64,000 bases of DNA from JANSXG01 sp024743075 (GCA_042140185.1 CP159477.1:2728001-2792000); one strand, 5' to 3'. Shown: positions 18,992 to 30,849, numbered from the stretch's first letter. Translations and numbers: made by a program. Notes: generated by a model not told the origin, from the letters alone.

Positions 18992-20688
18992 ATGTCGTCA
19001 CGAATCTCTGTTCGGACCGCGCTGTCGGTCTGCGCGCTACTGCCCTGCTCATCCGCTTTCGCGGGCAGCGGGCTCAGCCCGTTCACCGAGGAAGCCGCCT
19101 CTCGCGGCGTCAGTTTCAACGTCCGCGCCCCACCGGCAATATCTTCGGCTACGGCGTCGGCATCGCCGACCTCGACCAGGACGGTGCACCAGACATCATC
19201 TCCGTCGGCGACGCGGCCGGCGGCGTCAAGATCTGGCAGAACGACGGAAACGGATTCTTCACCGATCGTTCCCTCGTACCCGGCCTGCAGGGAAGCATCC
19301 CCGCTCGCCTCTACTCCGCCGTCTCCGCCGGCGACTACGACAACGACGGCGACCTCGATCTCTACCTCTCCGCTTATGGCCAGCCCGACATCCTCCTGCG
19401 CAACGACGGCAACTGGACCTGGACCAATGTCACATCAGAGGCCGGTCTCGGTGACGCCGGCGCGGGCTGCGGCATCTCGTGGGTGGACTTCGACGGCGAC
19501 GGCTGGCTCGATTTCTACCTCGCCAACCGCACCGGAACCTTTTTCGTCGGCAACGGCCCGGCTCTCCAGGAGAACCGCCTCTACCGCAACAACGGCGACG
19601 GAACCTTCACCGATGTCGCGGTCCAGATGAACGTCCACGACCCCGGCACACCCAGCTTCCAAGGCAACTTCTTCGACTACAACGACGACGGACGCCCCGA
19701 CCTCTACCTCGCCAACGACAAAGGCAACAGCGCCTGCACCTACCCCAGCCGTCTCTTCCGCAACGACGGCGAAACCTTCACCGATGTCTCCGAGGAAGCC
19801 AACGCCCTGCTCTGCATCGACGGCATGACCGTCACCATCGGCGACTTCAACAACGACCTCCGCCAGGACGTATACGTCTCCAACGTCTTCGACGGCAACT
19901 CCCTGCTCGTCGCGCAACCCGGGCATTCGTTCCTCGATCAGGCCGACGACACGGGCACGCTCAGCACCTACTTCGGATGGGGCGCTCAGTTCTTCGACGT
20001 CGAGAACGACGGCCACCTCGAGCTCTACCTCTGCAACACGGGAGGCCCCAACGAACTGTTCTCGCACACCGGTGTCTTCCCCTGCAACGACTTCGCCCCG
20101 GATTACGCGATCGTCGGCGGCCCGAACGACTTCAGTTATTCAGCCGCCATCGGCGACCTCAACAACGACGGCGCGATGGACCTTGTCATGTCCTCCACCA
20201 GCCGGCCGCTCCGCGTGTACATCAATCACGAGGGAACGAAGCGCGACTGGCTCATGGTCCGCCCGATCTCCGAGCACGCGTATCGCGACGCCCACAACGC
20301 CCTCGTCACCGTCACCTCGAATCTCGGCACCTTTCGGCGCGAGATCACGCCCAACTCCGGCTACAAGTCGCAGAACGACGCCCGCGCCCACTTCGGCCTC
20401 GGCGAGAACGCCGTCATCGAGGAGGTCCGCGTCCGCTGGCCCTCCGGCACCGAAGCCGTGCTGACCAACGTCCAGCCGAACCAGACCATCACCGTCACAT
20501 CGCCCTGTCTGGCCGACATCGTCCCGAACGGCCAGATTGATCTCGCCGACCTCAACGCCCTGCTCGTCCGCTACGGCCAGACCGTCGATCGCATGAGCGC
20601 CGGCGACCTCAACGCCAACGGACAGGTCGACTTCGACGACCTCACCACCCTGCTCGCCCTCTTCGCGACCTCGCCCTGCGGCGACTGA
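18992..20688 (+). CDS. CRTAC1-like exported protein with FG-GAP repeats, UnbV domain and dockerin-like tail (one frameshift)
   Basis: Secreted beta-propeller protein of about 565 residues. The signal peptide (MSSRISVRTALSVCALLPCS, cleavage near AFAGSG) is in a different frame from the rest. The shift falls in the run CCCC at 19128-19131, and one extra C joins the two halves as FNVRAP-TGNIFGYG. The body holds seven or so VCBS/FG-GAP repeats with calcium loops (DLDQDGAPD, DYDNDGDLD, DFDGDGWLD, DYNDDGRPD, DLNNDGAMD). An ASPIC/UnbV domain follows (HFGLGENAVIEEVRVRWPSG), then a two-loop dockerin-like tail (NGQIDLADLNALLVRYG, NGQVDFDDLTTLLALFA). Related proteins in planctomycetes are secreted adhesion or carbohydrate-binding proteins; the ligand is unknown. 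The start is preceded by GGGG at good spacing. Confidence 0.8.
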
Positions 20689-20713
20689 GCGATTCCCCGA
20701 GTCCAAAACCGAC

Positions 20714-20757
20714 ACACCCCGCCGAACTCATCCGAGCGCAGCGGGGTGTTTGTGTGT
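20714..20757 (+). terminator. Terminator after the CRTAC1-like gene
   Basis: ACACCCCGC and GCGGGGTGT form a 9-bp stem around an 18-base loop, followed by TTGTGTGT. It lies 26 bases after the stop and just before the oppositely oriented tRNA gene. Confidence 0.7.
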
Positions 20758-20767
20758 AAACCGACAA

Positions 20768-20852
20768 AGGTGGCGGTGGGATTCGAACCCACGGGAGGCT
20801 TTCGCCAAACGGATTTGCAATCCGCCCCCTTAGACCACTCGGGCACGCCACC
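20768..20852 (-). tRNA. tRNA-Cys (GCA) with a long variable arm
   Basis: The cloverleaf folds cleanly: acceptor GGTGGCG/CGCCACC with discriminator U, D-stem CCC/GGG, anticodon stem GCGGA/TCCGT with loop TTGCAAA (anticodon GCA), and T-arm GTGGG-TTCGAAT-CCCAC. The anticodon and U73 are the main CysRS identity elements. Between anticodon stem and T-arm there are 16 bases that form a small hairpin (GGC-GAAA-GCC), so the variable arm is of class II size, whereas tRNA-Cys is normally class I. CCA is not encoded. No other cysteine tRNA is in the window. Confidence 0.93.
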
Positions 20853-20999
20853 AGACTGGACCGCATACCCTACCCCACCCCTTTCCCACCGGCAAGATTC
20901 CCGGCCCTCCGGAAACACTTTCCGTATCGCCCGGCCCCTCCAGAGCGATTTGGCCGATAATGTCGGCGGTCCCGAGATCCCTTCCGCGCGGAGACGCCC

Positions 21000-21981
21000 A
21001 TGCCAGCGCACCATCGCTCGCTCACCACCGCCCTCGCCCTGCTCGCGCTCTGCGCGAGCCCCGCGATCGCCCAGTCCCCGCCCGCCGACGAGGGCAGTCC
21101 GGTCGTCGTCGACCCCGTCCCCTCCGACCGCTCCACGCTGCCCGGCGGCATCGTCCGACAGGACCTCGCACCCACCGCCCGAGGCCTCATCCGCGAGGGC
21201 GCGTTCATCAGCGAGTACCAGGGGCTGCTCCGCCCGCTCAGGGGCGGCGGCTGGGCGTTCGTCTTCGACCCCGACGCCGACGACAACCGCCTTAAGCCCA
21301 TGGTCGTCCAGCCGGGCCTGCGCCTCACCGAGATGCGCCGGCTCGTCGAGGCCGCCGAACGCCCGATCACCTTCCGCGTCAGCGGGCGGGTGCTGGTCTA
21401 CAAGAATCGCAACTTCCTGCTGCCGACCTTCTACACCACCGTCGCCGTCGGCCAGCGCGACACCGTCGCGCCCGGCGTCGACGAACGCACCGACGACCCG
21501 GCCCTCGAGGACTTCGAGGACCTGTTCGCCGAGCCCGATGCCGACCCGACGCTCGACGAGGCCATCGAGGCCGTCGAGCAGCTCGACACGCCGCGCGAGG
21601 TCGAGGTGCCGCGAGGCCCGAACACCGGGAGCGAGGAATCAGCATCCGACGCCGCAAGCACCGGCTCGTGCGCGAGGGCGTGCAGATCACCGCGCGCACC
21701 GGTCGCCTCGTCCGCGCCCCGGCGCGGGCTGGATGATCACCTTCGACAACGACACCGACAATCGCAGCGCGACCGGCGACGGGGCCACCCTCGACACGCC
21801 CATGGAGGTCCTGCCCTGCCTCAGTCTGCAGGGTATGGAAACCCTCGCCGAGCAGTACGGCCAGCGCCTCCGCTTCACCGTCTCCGGCACCGTCTACGTC
21901 TACGACGGGCGCAACTACCTGCTCCCGACGATGTACATCATCGAGATCGATCGCACCGGCAACCTGACGCCGGGGCAATGA
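21000..21981 (+). CDS. Exported repeat protein of unknown function (two frameshifts)
   Basis: Predicted secreted protein of about 327 residues with signal peptide MPAHHRSLTTALALLALCAS ending at IAQSPP. It has no recognised domain. Two similar segments can be seen: RPITFRVSGRVLVYKNRNFL then LPTFY in the first half, and QRLRFTVSGTVYVYDGRNYL then LPTMYIIEID at the end, which suggests an internal duplication or two beta-barrel modules. The frame shifts near 21645 and 21725; adding one C (GC to GCC) and one G (CGGGC to CGGGGC) gives continuous sequence with the link IRRRKHRLVREGVQITARTGR. GGAG precedes the ATG. The stop overlaps the start of the methyltransferase gene (ATGA). Confidence 0.6.
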
Positions 21982-22766
21982 CAGTCCGGGTTCACCACAC
22001 CGACTGGCTCGACGGCGTCACCACGCGCGCCGAAGAGTTCGGCCTGCGAAGTGGCGATGCCCCGCAAGTCGACCTGCTCTACGCCGACCCCCCGTTCAAC
22101 ACCGGTAAGAAACAGACCGCCGGCGCGGGCGACTTCGCCGACACCTGGCCGACGACCGACGCCTACATCGCCTGGCTGCGCGACCGCCTCGAACCGACGC
22201 TCGAACTCATCAAGCGGACGGGATCGATCCTGCTCCATGTGGACTGGCGCACCAGCCATCGCGTGCGCGTCCTGCTCGACGAGCTGCTCGGCGAAGACTG
22301 CTTCGTGAACCACCTCGTCTGGTCCTACGGCCTCGGCGGCAGCTCGCCCCGGCGCTTCGCCCGCAAGCACGACGACATCCTCTTCTACTCGCGCACGCCC
22401 GGTGCCCACTGGTTCGACCCGCCGATGGTCCCCGCCACCAGCCGTCGCATGGTCGGCCAGATGAAGAAGGCCACGGACGTCCTCGACATCCCGGCGATCA
22501 ACAACATGGCCACGGAACGCGTCGGCTGGCCGACGCAGAAGCCGCTGGCCCTTCTGGAGATGCTGGTCGGCGCCTGCTGCCCGCCTAGCGGACTCGTCCT
22601 CGACCCCTGCTGCGGCTCCGGCACGACGCTCGTCGCCGCGCAGAAACTCGGACGGCGTGCGGTCGGGATCGACCGGGATGAGCGGGCGGTGGAAGTTGCG
22701 AGGGATCGTCTTGACGCTCAGGCGGTCACGAAAGCGGTGCTGCCGCAATCGGGCCGCGTTCATTGA
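21978..22766 (+). CDS. Orphan DNA methyltransferase (beta class, N6-adenine or N4-cytosine)
   Basis: Site-specific DNA methyltransferase of 262 residues. Catalytic motif IV is DLLYADPPFNTGKKQ near residue 30, and motif I DPCCGSGTTLVAAQKLG is near residue 215; motif IV before motif I is the beta-class order. The segment WPTQKPLALLE before motif I is typical of this class. The DPPF form fits N6-adenine or N4-cytosine exocyclic methylation, as in MboII- or RsrI-like enzymes. No restriction endonuclease is adjacent, so it may act in regulation or be a relic of a lost system. It starts inside the stop of the preceding gene and is therefore probably co-expressed. Confidence 0.88.
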   Translation: MTVRVHHTDWLDGVTTRAEEFGLRSGDAPQVDLLYADPPFNTGKKQTAGAGDFADTWPTTDAYIAWLRDRLEPTLELIKRTGSILLHVDWRTSHRVRVLLDELLGEDCFVNHLVWSYGLGGSSPRRFARKHDDILFYSRTPGAHWFDPPMVPATSRRMVGQMKKATDVLDIPAINNMATERVGWPTQKPLALLEMLVGACCPPSGLVLDPCCGSGTTLVAAQKLGRRAVGIDRDERAVEVARDRLDAQAVTKAVLPQSGRVH

Positions 22767-22791
22767 AAGATGTATTGCGATCCGTCCGGAC

Positions 22792-23454
22792 ATGAACGAT
22801 CATCGTGACAACACCATGCGTGTCGATCTTCCGCCGGTGGGAGGGGCGGGGTGCTCAATTGCCCTCGTCATCTTTGTGGCGTTTTTTCTCGGTGTCGCCG
22901 GCTACAACCTCTTGCACAGTCCCGGTCTTCCCCCGCTTGCGATCGGCGGCTCAGTGCTCTGGATCTGCATAGTTGTCTTGTGGGTGGTTGGCGGGGTCCG
23001 CAGCGTTGGTGGCCCGCGCCGCGCTGTCGTTCGATGCCTCGGAGTATTCGCGCGGAAAGCGTTTGTTGAAGTCCGCCGATCAAGGAACGGTACTTCAATC
23101 TTTCGGTACGCCTTCGAGTTCCGGGGGCGGGACTACGAGTACCAGAGCATCGAAGTTGCGCAGATCGAGACGGTCGATTGGAGTACTGGACAGGCGTCTG
23201 ATATGAGAAGTTTCGATTGCAATGACTGGACCGTCGCGGTGTGGTACTGGAAATCGGATGATGCAGGTTCTTCGCACAGCGGACTGATTGACCCAAACAG
23301 GGACCTCATCATCATCACGCCGCACCTGACGAAGCTACAGGCGATCTCCGTCGGACGACCGGTTGGAGAGATGCTCATCGCCGCGGAACTTCCACTTCGT
23401 CTGCGTGATGACGACCGTGGCTTTTATCGTTCGGATCAGGAACACAGTGACTAG
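22792..23454 (+). CDS. Hypothetical membrane protein, DUF3592-like
   Basis: 220-residue protein with two N-terminal membrane segments (GCSIALVIFVAFFLGVAGYNLL and LAIGGSVLWICIVVLWVVGG) followed by a soluble beta-rich domain containing FRYAFEFRGRDYEYQSIEV. This layout, with a YxFxxxGxxYxG-like strand after paired helices, resembles DUF3592 proteins, whose function is unknown. The start is uncertain: ATG 22792 or ATG 22816. The base composition is visibly less GC-rich than in the flanking genes, as is that of the next gene, so the pair may be acquired DNA. Confidence 0.55.
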   Translation: MNDHRDNTMRVDLPPVGGAGCSIALVIFVAFFLGVAGYNLLHSPGLPPLAIGGSVLWICIVVLWVVGGVRSVGGPRRAVVRCLGVFARKAFVEVRRSRNGTSIFRYAFEFRGRDYEYQSIEVAQIETVDWSTGQASDMRSFDCNDWTVAVWYWKSDDAGSSHSGLIDPNRDLIIITPHLTKLQAISVGRPVGEMLIAAELPLRLRDDDRGFYRSDQEHSD

Positions 23455-23534
23455 GCCAGGTGGCGTGGTCTACGCGTAGCGTAGCCCACGAGGAGATCGC
23501 TTCGAACAGCAGCGCCAACCCCTCAGGTTCCTTT

Positions 23535-24482
23535 CTATCGCCGCTTCTTGGCATATCGCTTGCGCATTGCAGCAAGTGACATCAAGTCGAGTTCATGTCC
23601 GATGCTCCGCGCTTTCTCAACCGCGATCGCATCGAAACTGAAGAGATCGCGATGCTGGAACCACATGCTCCAATACACCCGTGCCGCGTTGTCTACAGAG
23701 CGTGTTCCGGGTTCCTGTTCAATGACGAACGCAGCCAACCAGTCGATCGCTTTCTGACTCGACCAGTCTCCGTGCTCTCGCACCATGAGCATAGAGAAAC
23801 TCCCGGCGCCGTACCCGACCCTATCGAACGCGGCGATCCAATCCTCGACACCGTGAAAGGTGCTCGGATCGGGCGGGTACCAATGCTCCGGAGGCCACTC
23901 GTGACCAAGGTAATCGATGCCATCCCAGAGCCCGTGTAGCGGCTGTGGCAGGTCAGCTGGGTGAAACTCGAAGCCGGTCCACCCTTCCTGACGGGCAAGG
24001 TCCAGAATTCGCCGCGAACAGAAGTGGCTGTAGCCTCGGCCCTTCGGATTGTTGGATGTGACAAAGTCGCGGCCGCTCCACGTGCTGATCTCCGCACGAA
24101 CTCCAGTAAGACCCGGCAGGGGCATGCTGTACTTGCTTGGTGTCGGCACGAGTTCGACACCGGGCGCGCCGGTGATGGCAACATAACTCGGCCACGGTGC
24201 GTTCTTCGATACAGGACCGCGTTGGAATGCAAGAACGACTTCCATAGTTTCTTCAGCGCTCAGCGCCGCTGCACACCGTTCGCTCACGACCATCGCGTCG
24301 TACATCGATGCCGGCGTCGACCAATCAACAGTCACGCGCGTCGCAAGACAGTCCGTCCAGACCCTGCCACGTACTTCCTCGACAAAGAGACGACCATCTC
24401 TATTCCGAGCGAATGTCAAATGCTTGACATCGGTGAACGATGTACAGACCTGACGTATCCAAAACAGCGTCGGTTCACGCAT
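23535..24482 (-). CDS. Hypothetical protein, possibly immunity-protein-like
   Basis: 315-residue soluble protein with no signal peptide, rich in Trp and Phe. The segment FCSRRILDLARQEGWTGFEF near residue 175 resembles the ending (xSERxxxLLxxxGxTGxEF) seen in polymorphic-toxin immunity families and myxobacterial double-CxxCG proteins, though the Cys pairs of the latter are missing. The last 60 residues form a basic helical tail ending KRYAKKRR. GC content is lower than that of neighbours. It faces the DUF3592-like gene, with 80 bases between their stops. The start at ATG 24482 has no convincing Shine-Dalgarno. I would not assign a function; the immunity idea is only a weak resemblance. Confidence 0.5.
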   Translation of the reverse strand: MREPTLFWIRQVCTSFTDVKHLTFARNRDGRLFVEEVRGRVWTDCLATRVTVDWSTPASMYDAMVVSERCAAALSAEETMEVVLAFQRGPVSKNAPWPSYVAITGAPGVELVPTPSKYSMPLPGLTGVRAEISTWSGRDFVTSNNPKGRGYSHFCSRRILDLARQEGWTGFEFHPADLPQPLHGLWDGIDYLGHEWPPEHWYPPDPSTFHGVEDWIAAFDRVGYGAGSFSMLMVREHGDWSSQKAIDWLAAFVIEQEPGTRSVDNAARVYWSMWFQHRDLFSFDAIAVEKARSIGHELDLMSLAAMRKRYAKKRR

Positions 24483-24594
24483 GATTGCCTCATATGCCGC
24501 GTTGCCCGTTGCCGCGCCAAACGCGAAGCGTAGGCCACGAGGGCCGAAGCAGCCAGTCCTCAAACCGATACCACTCCCCGCGTGCGCCGCCCCC

Positions 24595-24600
24595 TACACT
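24595..24600 (+). promoter_or_regulatory. Candidate -10 of the AsmA-like gene
   Basis: TACACT ends 21 bases before GTG 24622; GGGAG lies between, so this gene has a short leader with a ribosome binding site, unlike the leaderless set. Confidence 0.35.
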
Positions 24601-24621
24601 CCCCCCGAAGGGAGACCCACC

Positions 24622-26232
24622 GTGAAGCGCACGCTCACCATCGTCGGGATCGTCGTTCTGCTGCTCGCCATCGGCGTCGGTACGTACTTCGTATTGCTCG
24701 CCCGGGGCATCGGCGGCGTCGACGACTGGACGGTCCGCAAGGTCGTCACCATCGTCAACACGTCGCTCGAGCCGCAGCTCGCGTTCGACTCCGTTTCGCT
24801 GAGCATCGGGGCCGATCAGAACGAGGACGGCGCGCCCTACGCCATCAACTTCGACGGCATCACCCTCACCGCGCCCGACGGCACCGAGGTCGTCAGCGCG
24901 GATTCACTGCGCGTCGCCCTCACCGAGATGCCCACGCGCGGCCAGCCGATCGCCATCGCGAACATCACCCTCGGCGCACCCGAGATCCGGCTCATCCGCG
25001 AGCAGCAGCCCGACGGCACGACCGGCTTCCGAGGCCTCGTGCCGTTCGTAAAGCCCAACCCCACGCAGCGCGATGTCGACCCCGAGACCGAGGGCACCAC
25101 CACCCTCAGCGATGTGCTCGACCTGCGCGAAGTGCTCGTCGACAACGCCTCGATCGTCTACGAGGACCGCACCAACCCGGACCTGCAAGCCATGCGCCTC
25201 GACGGCATCGGCTTTGATTTGAAGACTCAGCCCGAGCAGACCGCCGACGGGCGCACGCAGCACACGCTCGACATCGCCTTCGGGCGCGCACCGATCTTCG
25301 AGCTCGACCTCGATGGCAAGGTGGACCTCGACCGGCTCACCGCCGAGATCGCGTCGCTGGCGATCAATGCCGACCTCGCCGAGGAGGAAGCGGTCTCGGC
25401 CCTGCCGCCACAGGTGCAGCAGATCATCCGCGATTACGCGATCCGCGGCATGCTCGACGCGAACGTCTCCGGCTTCGTCGACGCCCGGAACCTGCAGGGC
25501 AACGACCTGACGCTGAGCGTGAACCTGACCGACGGCAACGTGGCGTCGGGCGAGTACAAACTGCCCGTCCCGAGCCTGGTCCTGGAGGCGACGCTGCAGA
25601 GCATGGTCGCGCAGATCTCCCGACTCGACATCGAAACCCTCGGCGGCGCCATCCGCTTCGACGAAGCCCGCGCCGAGCTATCGACTGAGGGCATGCCCTT
25701 CAACGCCCGGTGGATCATCGACGGCATCCACCTACGCGAAGCCCTGCGTGCCGGCACCACCGACGACCCGAAGCTCGCCGGCAACGTCTCCGGCGCGGGG
25801 CAGATGAGCACGAAGCTCAGCGACTTCAAGCCGTCGCTCGACGGGAGCGGCAACATCGCGGTGACCGAGGGGCGCCTTGTCGACATCCCGGTGCTGTCGG
25901 GCGTGCTGGACGCCGCGGACCTGGTCGGGAAGATGCAGGGCCAGGACAACAACTACAAGGACACGCTCGAGAGCGAGTTCCTGATCAAGCCGTTCGGGCT
26001 CGACCTGCAGTCGCTGAAGATCAGCGTGCCGGTCGCGAAGTTCAACGGCACCGGCACGATCGGGTTCGACGGGGCGATCGACCTTCGCATGCGCGGCGGG
26101 GCGGTCGAGAAGATCCCGGTGCTGGGCGGCCTCGCCGGAGCGGTGACGGGCAAACTCGTCGAGTACCGAATCACGAAGCAGCCGGGCGAGGAGGTCAGCG
26201 TGCGCCTCAACCCGCTGGGCATCGGCGACTGA
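24622..26232 (+). CDS. AsmA-like envelope protein
   Basis: Inner-membrane-anchored periplasmic protein of 536 residues. The N-terminal helix LTIVGIVVLLLAIGVGTYFV is followed by a long beta-rich region. The C-terminal third has the AsmA-type succession: GNVSGAGQMSTKLSD, then GNIAVTEGRLVDIPVLSG, then TGTIGFDGAIDLRMRGGAVEK and a closing GxxVxYRIT strand. AsmA-like proteins belong to the VPS13-like lipid-transfer family, thought to move phospholipids between inner and outer membranes. GTG 24622 was chosen for its GGGAG site and because it opens exactly at the membrane helix; the upstream ATG would add unrelated residues. The end overlaps the convergent DinB gene by 26 bases. Confidence 0.75.
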   Translation: MKRTLTIVGIVVLLLAIGVGTYFVLLARGIGGVDDWTVRKVVTIVNTSLEPQLAFDSVSLSIGADQNEDGAPYAINFDGITLTAPDGTEVVSADSLRVALTEMPTRGQPIAIANITLGAPEIRLIREQQPDGTTGFRGLVPFVKPNPTQRDVDPETEGTTTLSDVLDLREVLVDNASIVYEDRTNPDLQAMRLDGIGFDLKTQPEQTADGRTQHTLDIAFGRAPIFELDLDGKVDLDRLTAEIASLAINADLAEEEAVSALPPQVQQIIRDYAIRGMLDANVSGFVDARNLQGNDLTLSVNLTDGNVASGEYKLPVPSLVLEATLQSMVAQISRLDIETLGGAIRFDEARAELSTEGMPFNARWIIDGIHLREALRAGTTDDPKLAGNVSGAGQMSTKLSDFKPSLDGSGNIAVTEGRLVDIPVLSGVLDAADLVGKMQGQDNNYKDTLESEFLIKPFGLDLQSLKISVPVAKFNGTGTIGFDGAIDLRMRGGAVEKIPVLGGLAGAVTGKLVEYRITKQPGEEVSVRLNPLGIGD

Positions 26233-26781
26233 CCGGGGCGTTCCCCCGCTCTTCCCAGGAGCCGGCGTAGCCGACCTCGTACTCCCCCGCTTCGCGCTGG
26301 GCGATCTGGTAGAGGCGTTTGAGGATCTGGCGGAGGTGCAGCGCGTCGTGGGCGGTCCATGCGCCGAGCAGGCCTCGCGCGGGCATCGCGCCGAACTTCG
26401 GGTGGACGTTGGCCCGATCGAGGTCGGGGTAGTCCAGCGAGCGGAGCCACGCGACCGACTCCGCCCGCTCGTTCTCAAAGCGGTCGAGCCAGTGCGAGGC
26501 GGGCTTCGAATGCGCGTCGGAGGACGCGACCGCGCCCTCTGGGTCGATCGGGGGCCAAGGCTTCTGGGGTTCGGCGAGGATGCAGGCGAGGCGCGGGCGG
26601 AAGTCCTGCTCCTCTTCCAGCGCGAGGTGCGCGAGTACTTCGAGGACGGACCAATAGCCCTCGCCGGGTCGCCAGGTGTGGAACTGCTCGGGCACGATGG
26701 CGACCGTCGCGCAGAGCGCGCGGGAAAGACCTCAAGCCGGTGGGTGACCGACTCGAGGCTGAAGGGGAATGACTCGTTCAT
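26207..26781 (-). CDS. DinB-like four-helix metal-binding protein (one frameshift)
   Basis: Cytoplasmic protein of about 191 residues in the DinB/YfiT fold. The first 22 codons (MNESFPFSLESVTHRLEVFP) are in one frame and the rest in another; one G in the GCGC context near 26722 joins them as AALCATVAIVPEQF. The metal ligands of the family are seen: LAHLALEEEQDF (first His) and TAHDALHLRQI (the HDxxHxxQ-type second site). DinB-like proteins include thiol transferases and damage-induced proteins of uncertain role, so the exact function is open. The gene overlaps the end of the AsmA-like gene on the other strand. Confidence 0.72.
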
Positions 26782-26801
26782 GAGGAAGTGCGGCCCCGAG
26801 C

Positions 26802-27464
26802 TCAGCGGGAGTGGCCGCCGCCGTGACCGTCCGGGCGGGTGTAGGTCATGATCATGGTGGTCTTCCACTCACCGTCCATCTGGTGCTGCATCGTCATGGT
26901 CGGACCACCTTCGGCGTCGTGGTCGAGGATGATCTTCTGCTTGCCCTCGGTGTCGTTCATTGGGTCGTAATAGTCGCCGTACATGATGGTGCGTCCATCG
27001 GGCTGTTCCTTGCCCTCGGCGTAATAGATGGAGGTGCTCATGTTGTCCATCCAGACGGAAACCCACATCTCTTTGTGGTTGTCGTAGCCGACGATGCCCA
27101 TGCCCTCGAAGGGCATGCCCATGACTTCACCGGACATGTTCTCGACGCAGAAGCGTCCGCCGAGGACCGGCTTGACGCTCGATTTGAAGTTGGACTCTTC
27201 CGCCGGGGCGTTGGGGTCCATCCAGAACTTGCTGTGGACATTCCACTGGCCGGCGTCGGCGACCATCTCGGCGTGCTGCTGTCCCGGAGTCATGAATTCC
27301 ATCCACCGCTGCATGCCGGCGGGGTCCATGCCCGGAGGCATGCCCTGGTCGCCGGGGTCGGCGGGCTGGGAGGTGAGAACGCTCGCGCCGAGCATGGTGG
27401 TCGCGGCGGCACCGGCGAGGAACGCGGCGCCGAGTGAGAGGGTCTTCTTGATGGTGATGGACAT
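26802..27464 (-). CDS. Exported DUF1579-like protein
   Basis: 220-residue exported protein. The signal region KTLSLGAAFLAGAAATTMLG is followed by a Met/Pro-rich stretch (GMPPGMDPAGMQRWMEFM). A domain of about 150 residues comes next with the DUF1579 pattern: GQWNVHSKFWMDP, then GGRFCVENMSG, MPFEGMGIVGYDNHKEMWVS and a final strand set with TMTMQH. DUF1579 has a lipocalin-like beta fold; its role is unknown. GGAG lies upstream of the start. The gene ends at 26802, 21 bases before the DinB gene start, so the two may be co-transcribed. The His/Gly-rich ending DGHGGGHSR could bind metal. Confidence 0.65.
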   Translation of the reverse strand: MSITIKKTLSLGAAFLAGAAATTMLGASVLTSQPADPGDQGMPPGMDPAGMQRWMEFMTPGQQHAEMVADAGQWNVHSKFWMDPNAPAEESNFKSSVKPVLGGRFCVENMSGEVMGMPFEGMGIVGYDNHKEMWVSVWMDNMSTSIYYAEGKEQPDGRTIMYGDYYDPMNDTEGKQKIILDHDAEGGPTMTMQHQMDGEWKTTMIMTYTRPDGHGGGHSR

Positions 27465-27615
27465 CTCTGGCTCCTTTGAGCGTCAGCCCGGAGTGGACGA
27501 CGCGAGGAGCCATTGTGGTGCGCAGGCGGGTGAACCACAAGACAATTCCCGAAAACCCGGTAGCCCGTAGTGCGGAGCGCGGCGTGGGGGCTGGGTGTGG
27601 GTGCGCGTGCTGGTG

Positions 27616-27657
27616 CAAAAATGAAAAGAGCCCTCCAAGGTTTACCTCGGAGGGCTC
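27616..27657 (-). terminator. Terminator of the 23S-5S rRNA operon
   Basis: On the minus strand GAGCCCTCC and GGAGGGCTC pair around AGG/CCT inner bases, followed by TTTTCATTTTT. It begins six bases beyond the 3' end of the 5S gene. Confidence 0.9.
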
Positions 27658-27663
27658 ATAAGC

Positions 27664-27767
27664 TGGCAACGACCTACTTTCCCGCAGTGCAGTATCATCG
27701 GCGGCACGGGCTTAACTGCTGTGTTCGGAATGGGAACAGGTGTGGCCCCGTACCTATGGTCACCAAC
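27664..27767 (-). rRNA. rrf: 5S ribosomal RNA
   Basis: The minus strand carries the universal 5S segments CCACACCTGTTCCCATTCCG, AACACAGCAGTTAAGC and the 3' GGGAAAGTAGGTC. The ends pair as TGGTGAC/GTCGTTGCCA with G-U pairs allowed. It lies about 145 bases downstream of the 23S gene with no tRNA in the spacer. Ends are good to a few bases. Confidence 0.95.
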
Positions 27768-27911
27768 AAAGCTTGGCTGTCCGTATTCGGGACAGCCGAA
27801 GCGTCTGATTGACGTTCGGCATGGTGTGGTAGCGTGAGAACACTCACGAAGGTTTGGACCGTGGTGCTGGTTGTCGGTACGGCGTTTGCCTTGCGACGTG
27901 CAGCGGTTCAC

Positions 27912-27924
27912 GGTTGATGTGATC

Positions 27925-27927
<3 letters not shown>
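27912..27927 (-). repeat. 3' arm of the 23S processing stalk
   Basis: Exact inverted repeat of 16 bases with 30670-30685; together they close the 23S precursor as a stem. Confidence 0.8.
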
Positions 27928-30680
<2,753 letters not shown>

Positions 30681-30837
30681 CAACCCAGAACCGATGCTTC
30701 GCCCGTGACGGTGACCCCGAAGGATGACCACCAGAGGACTTGCAGCAGCACCGAGCCGATTCAAGTGTGTCTGCCACGATTGGGGCAGACGACCCAAGAC
30801 ACTTCGCTCGAAATTTCTTTCGCTACCACACTATCCG

Positions 30838-30849
30838 ATTGTCAAAGAG
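30838..30849 (-). promoter_or_regulatory. boxA-like antitermination site
   Basis: CTCTTTGACAA on the minus strand, about 155 bases before the 23S 5' end, matches the rrn boxA core (TGCTCTTTAACA-type) that binds NusB/NusE. Confidence 0.6.

Noticed and set aside
20768..20852. The long-armed tRNA as a selenocysteine or serine tRNA
   Set aside because: The anticodon is GCA with U73, and the acceptor/T-stem proportions (7/5) are those of ordinary elongator tRNAs, not tRNA-Sec.
27771..27911. A tRNA gene in the 23S-5S spacer
   Set aside because: No cloverleaf could be folded; only short hairpins such as GCTGTCC/GGACAGC are seen.
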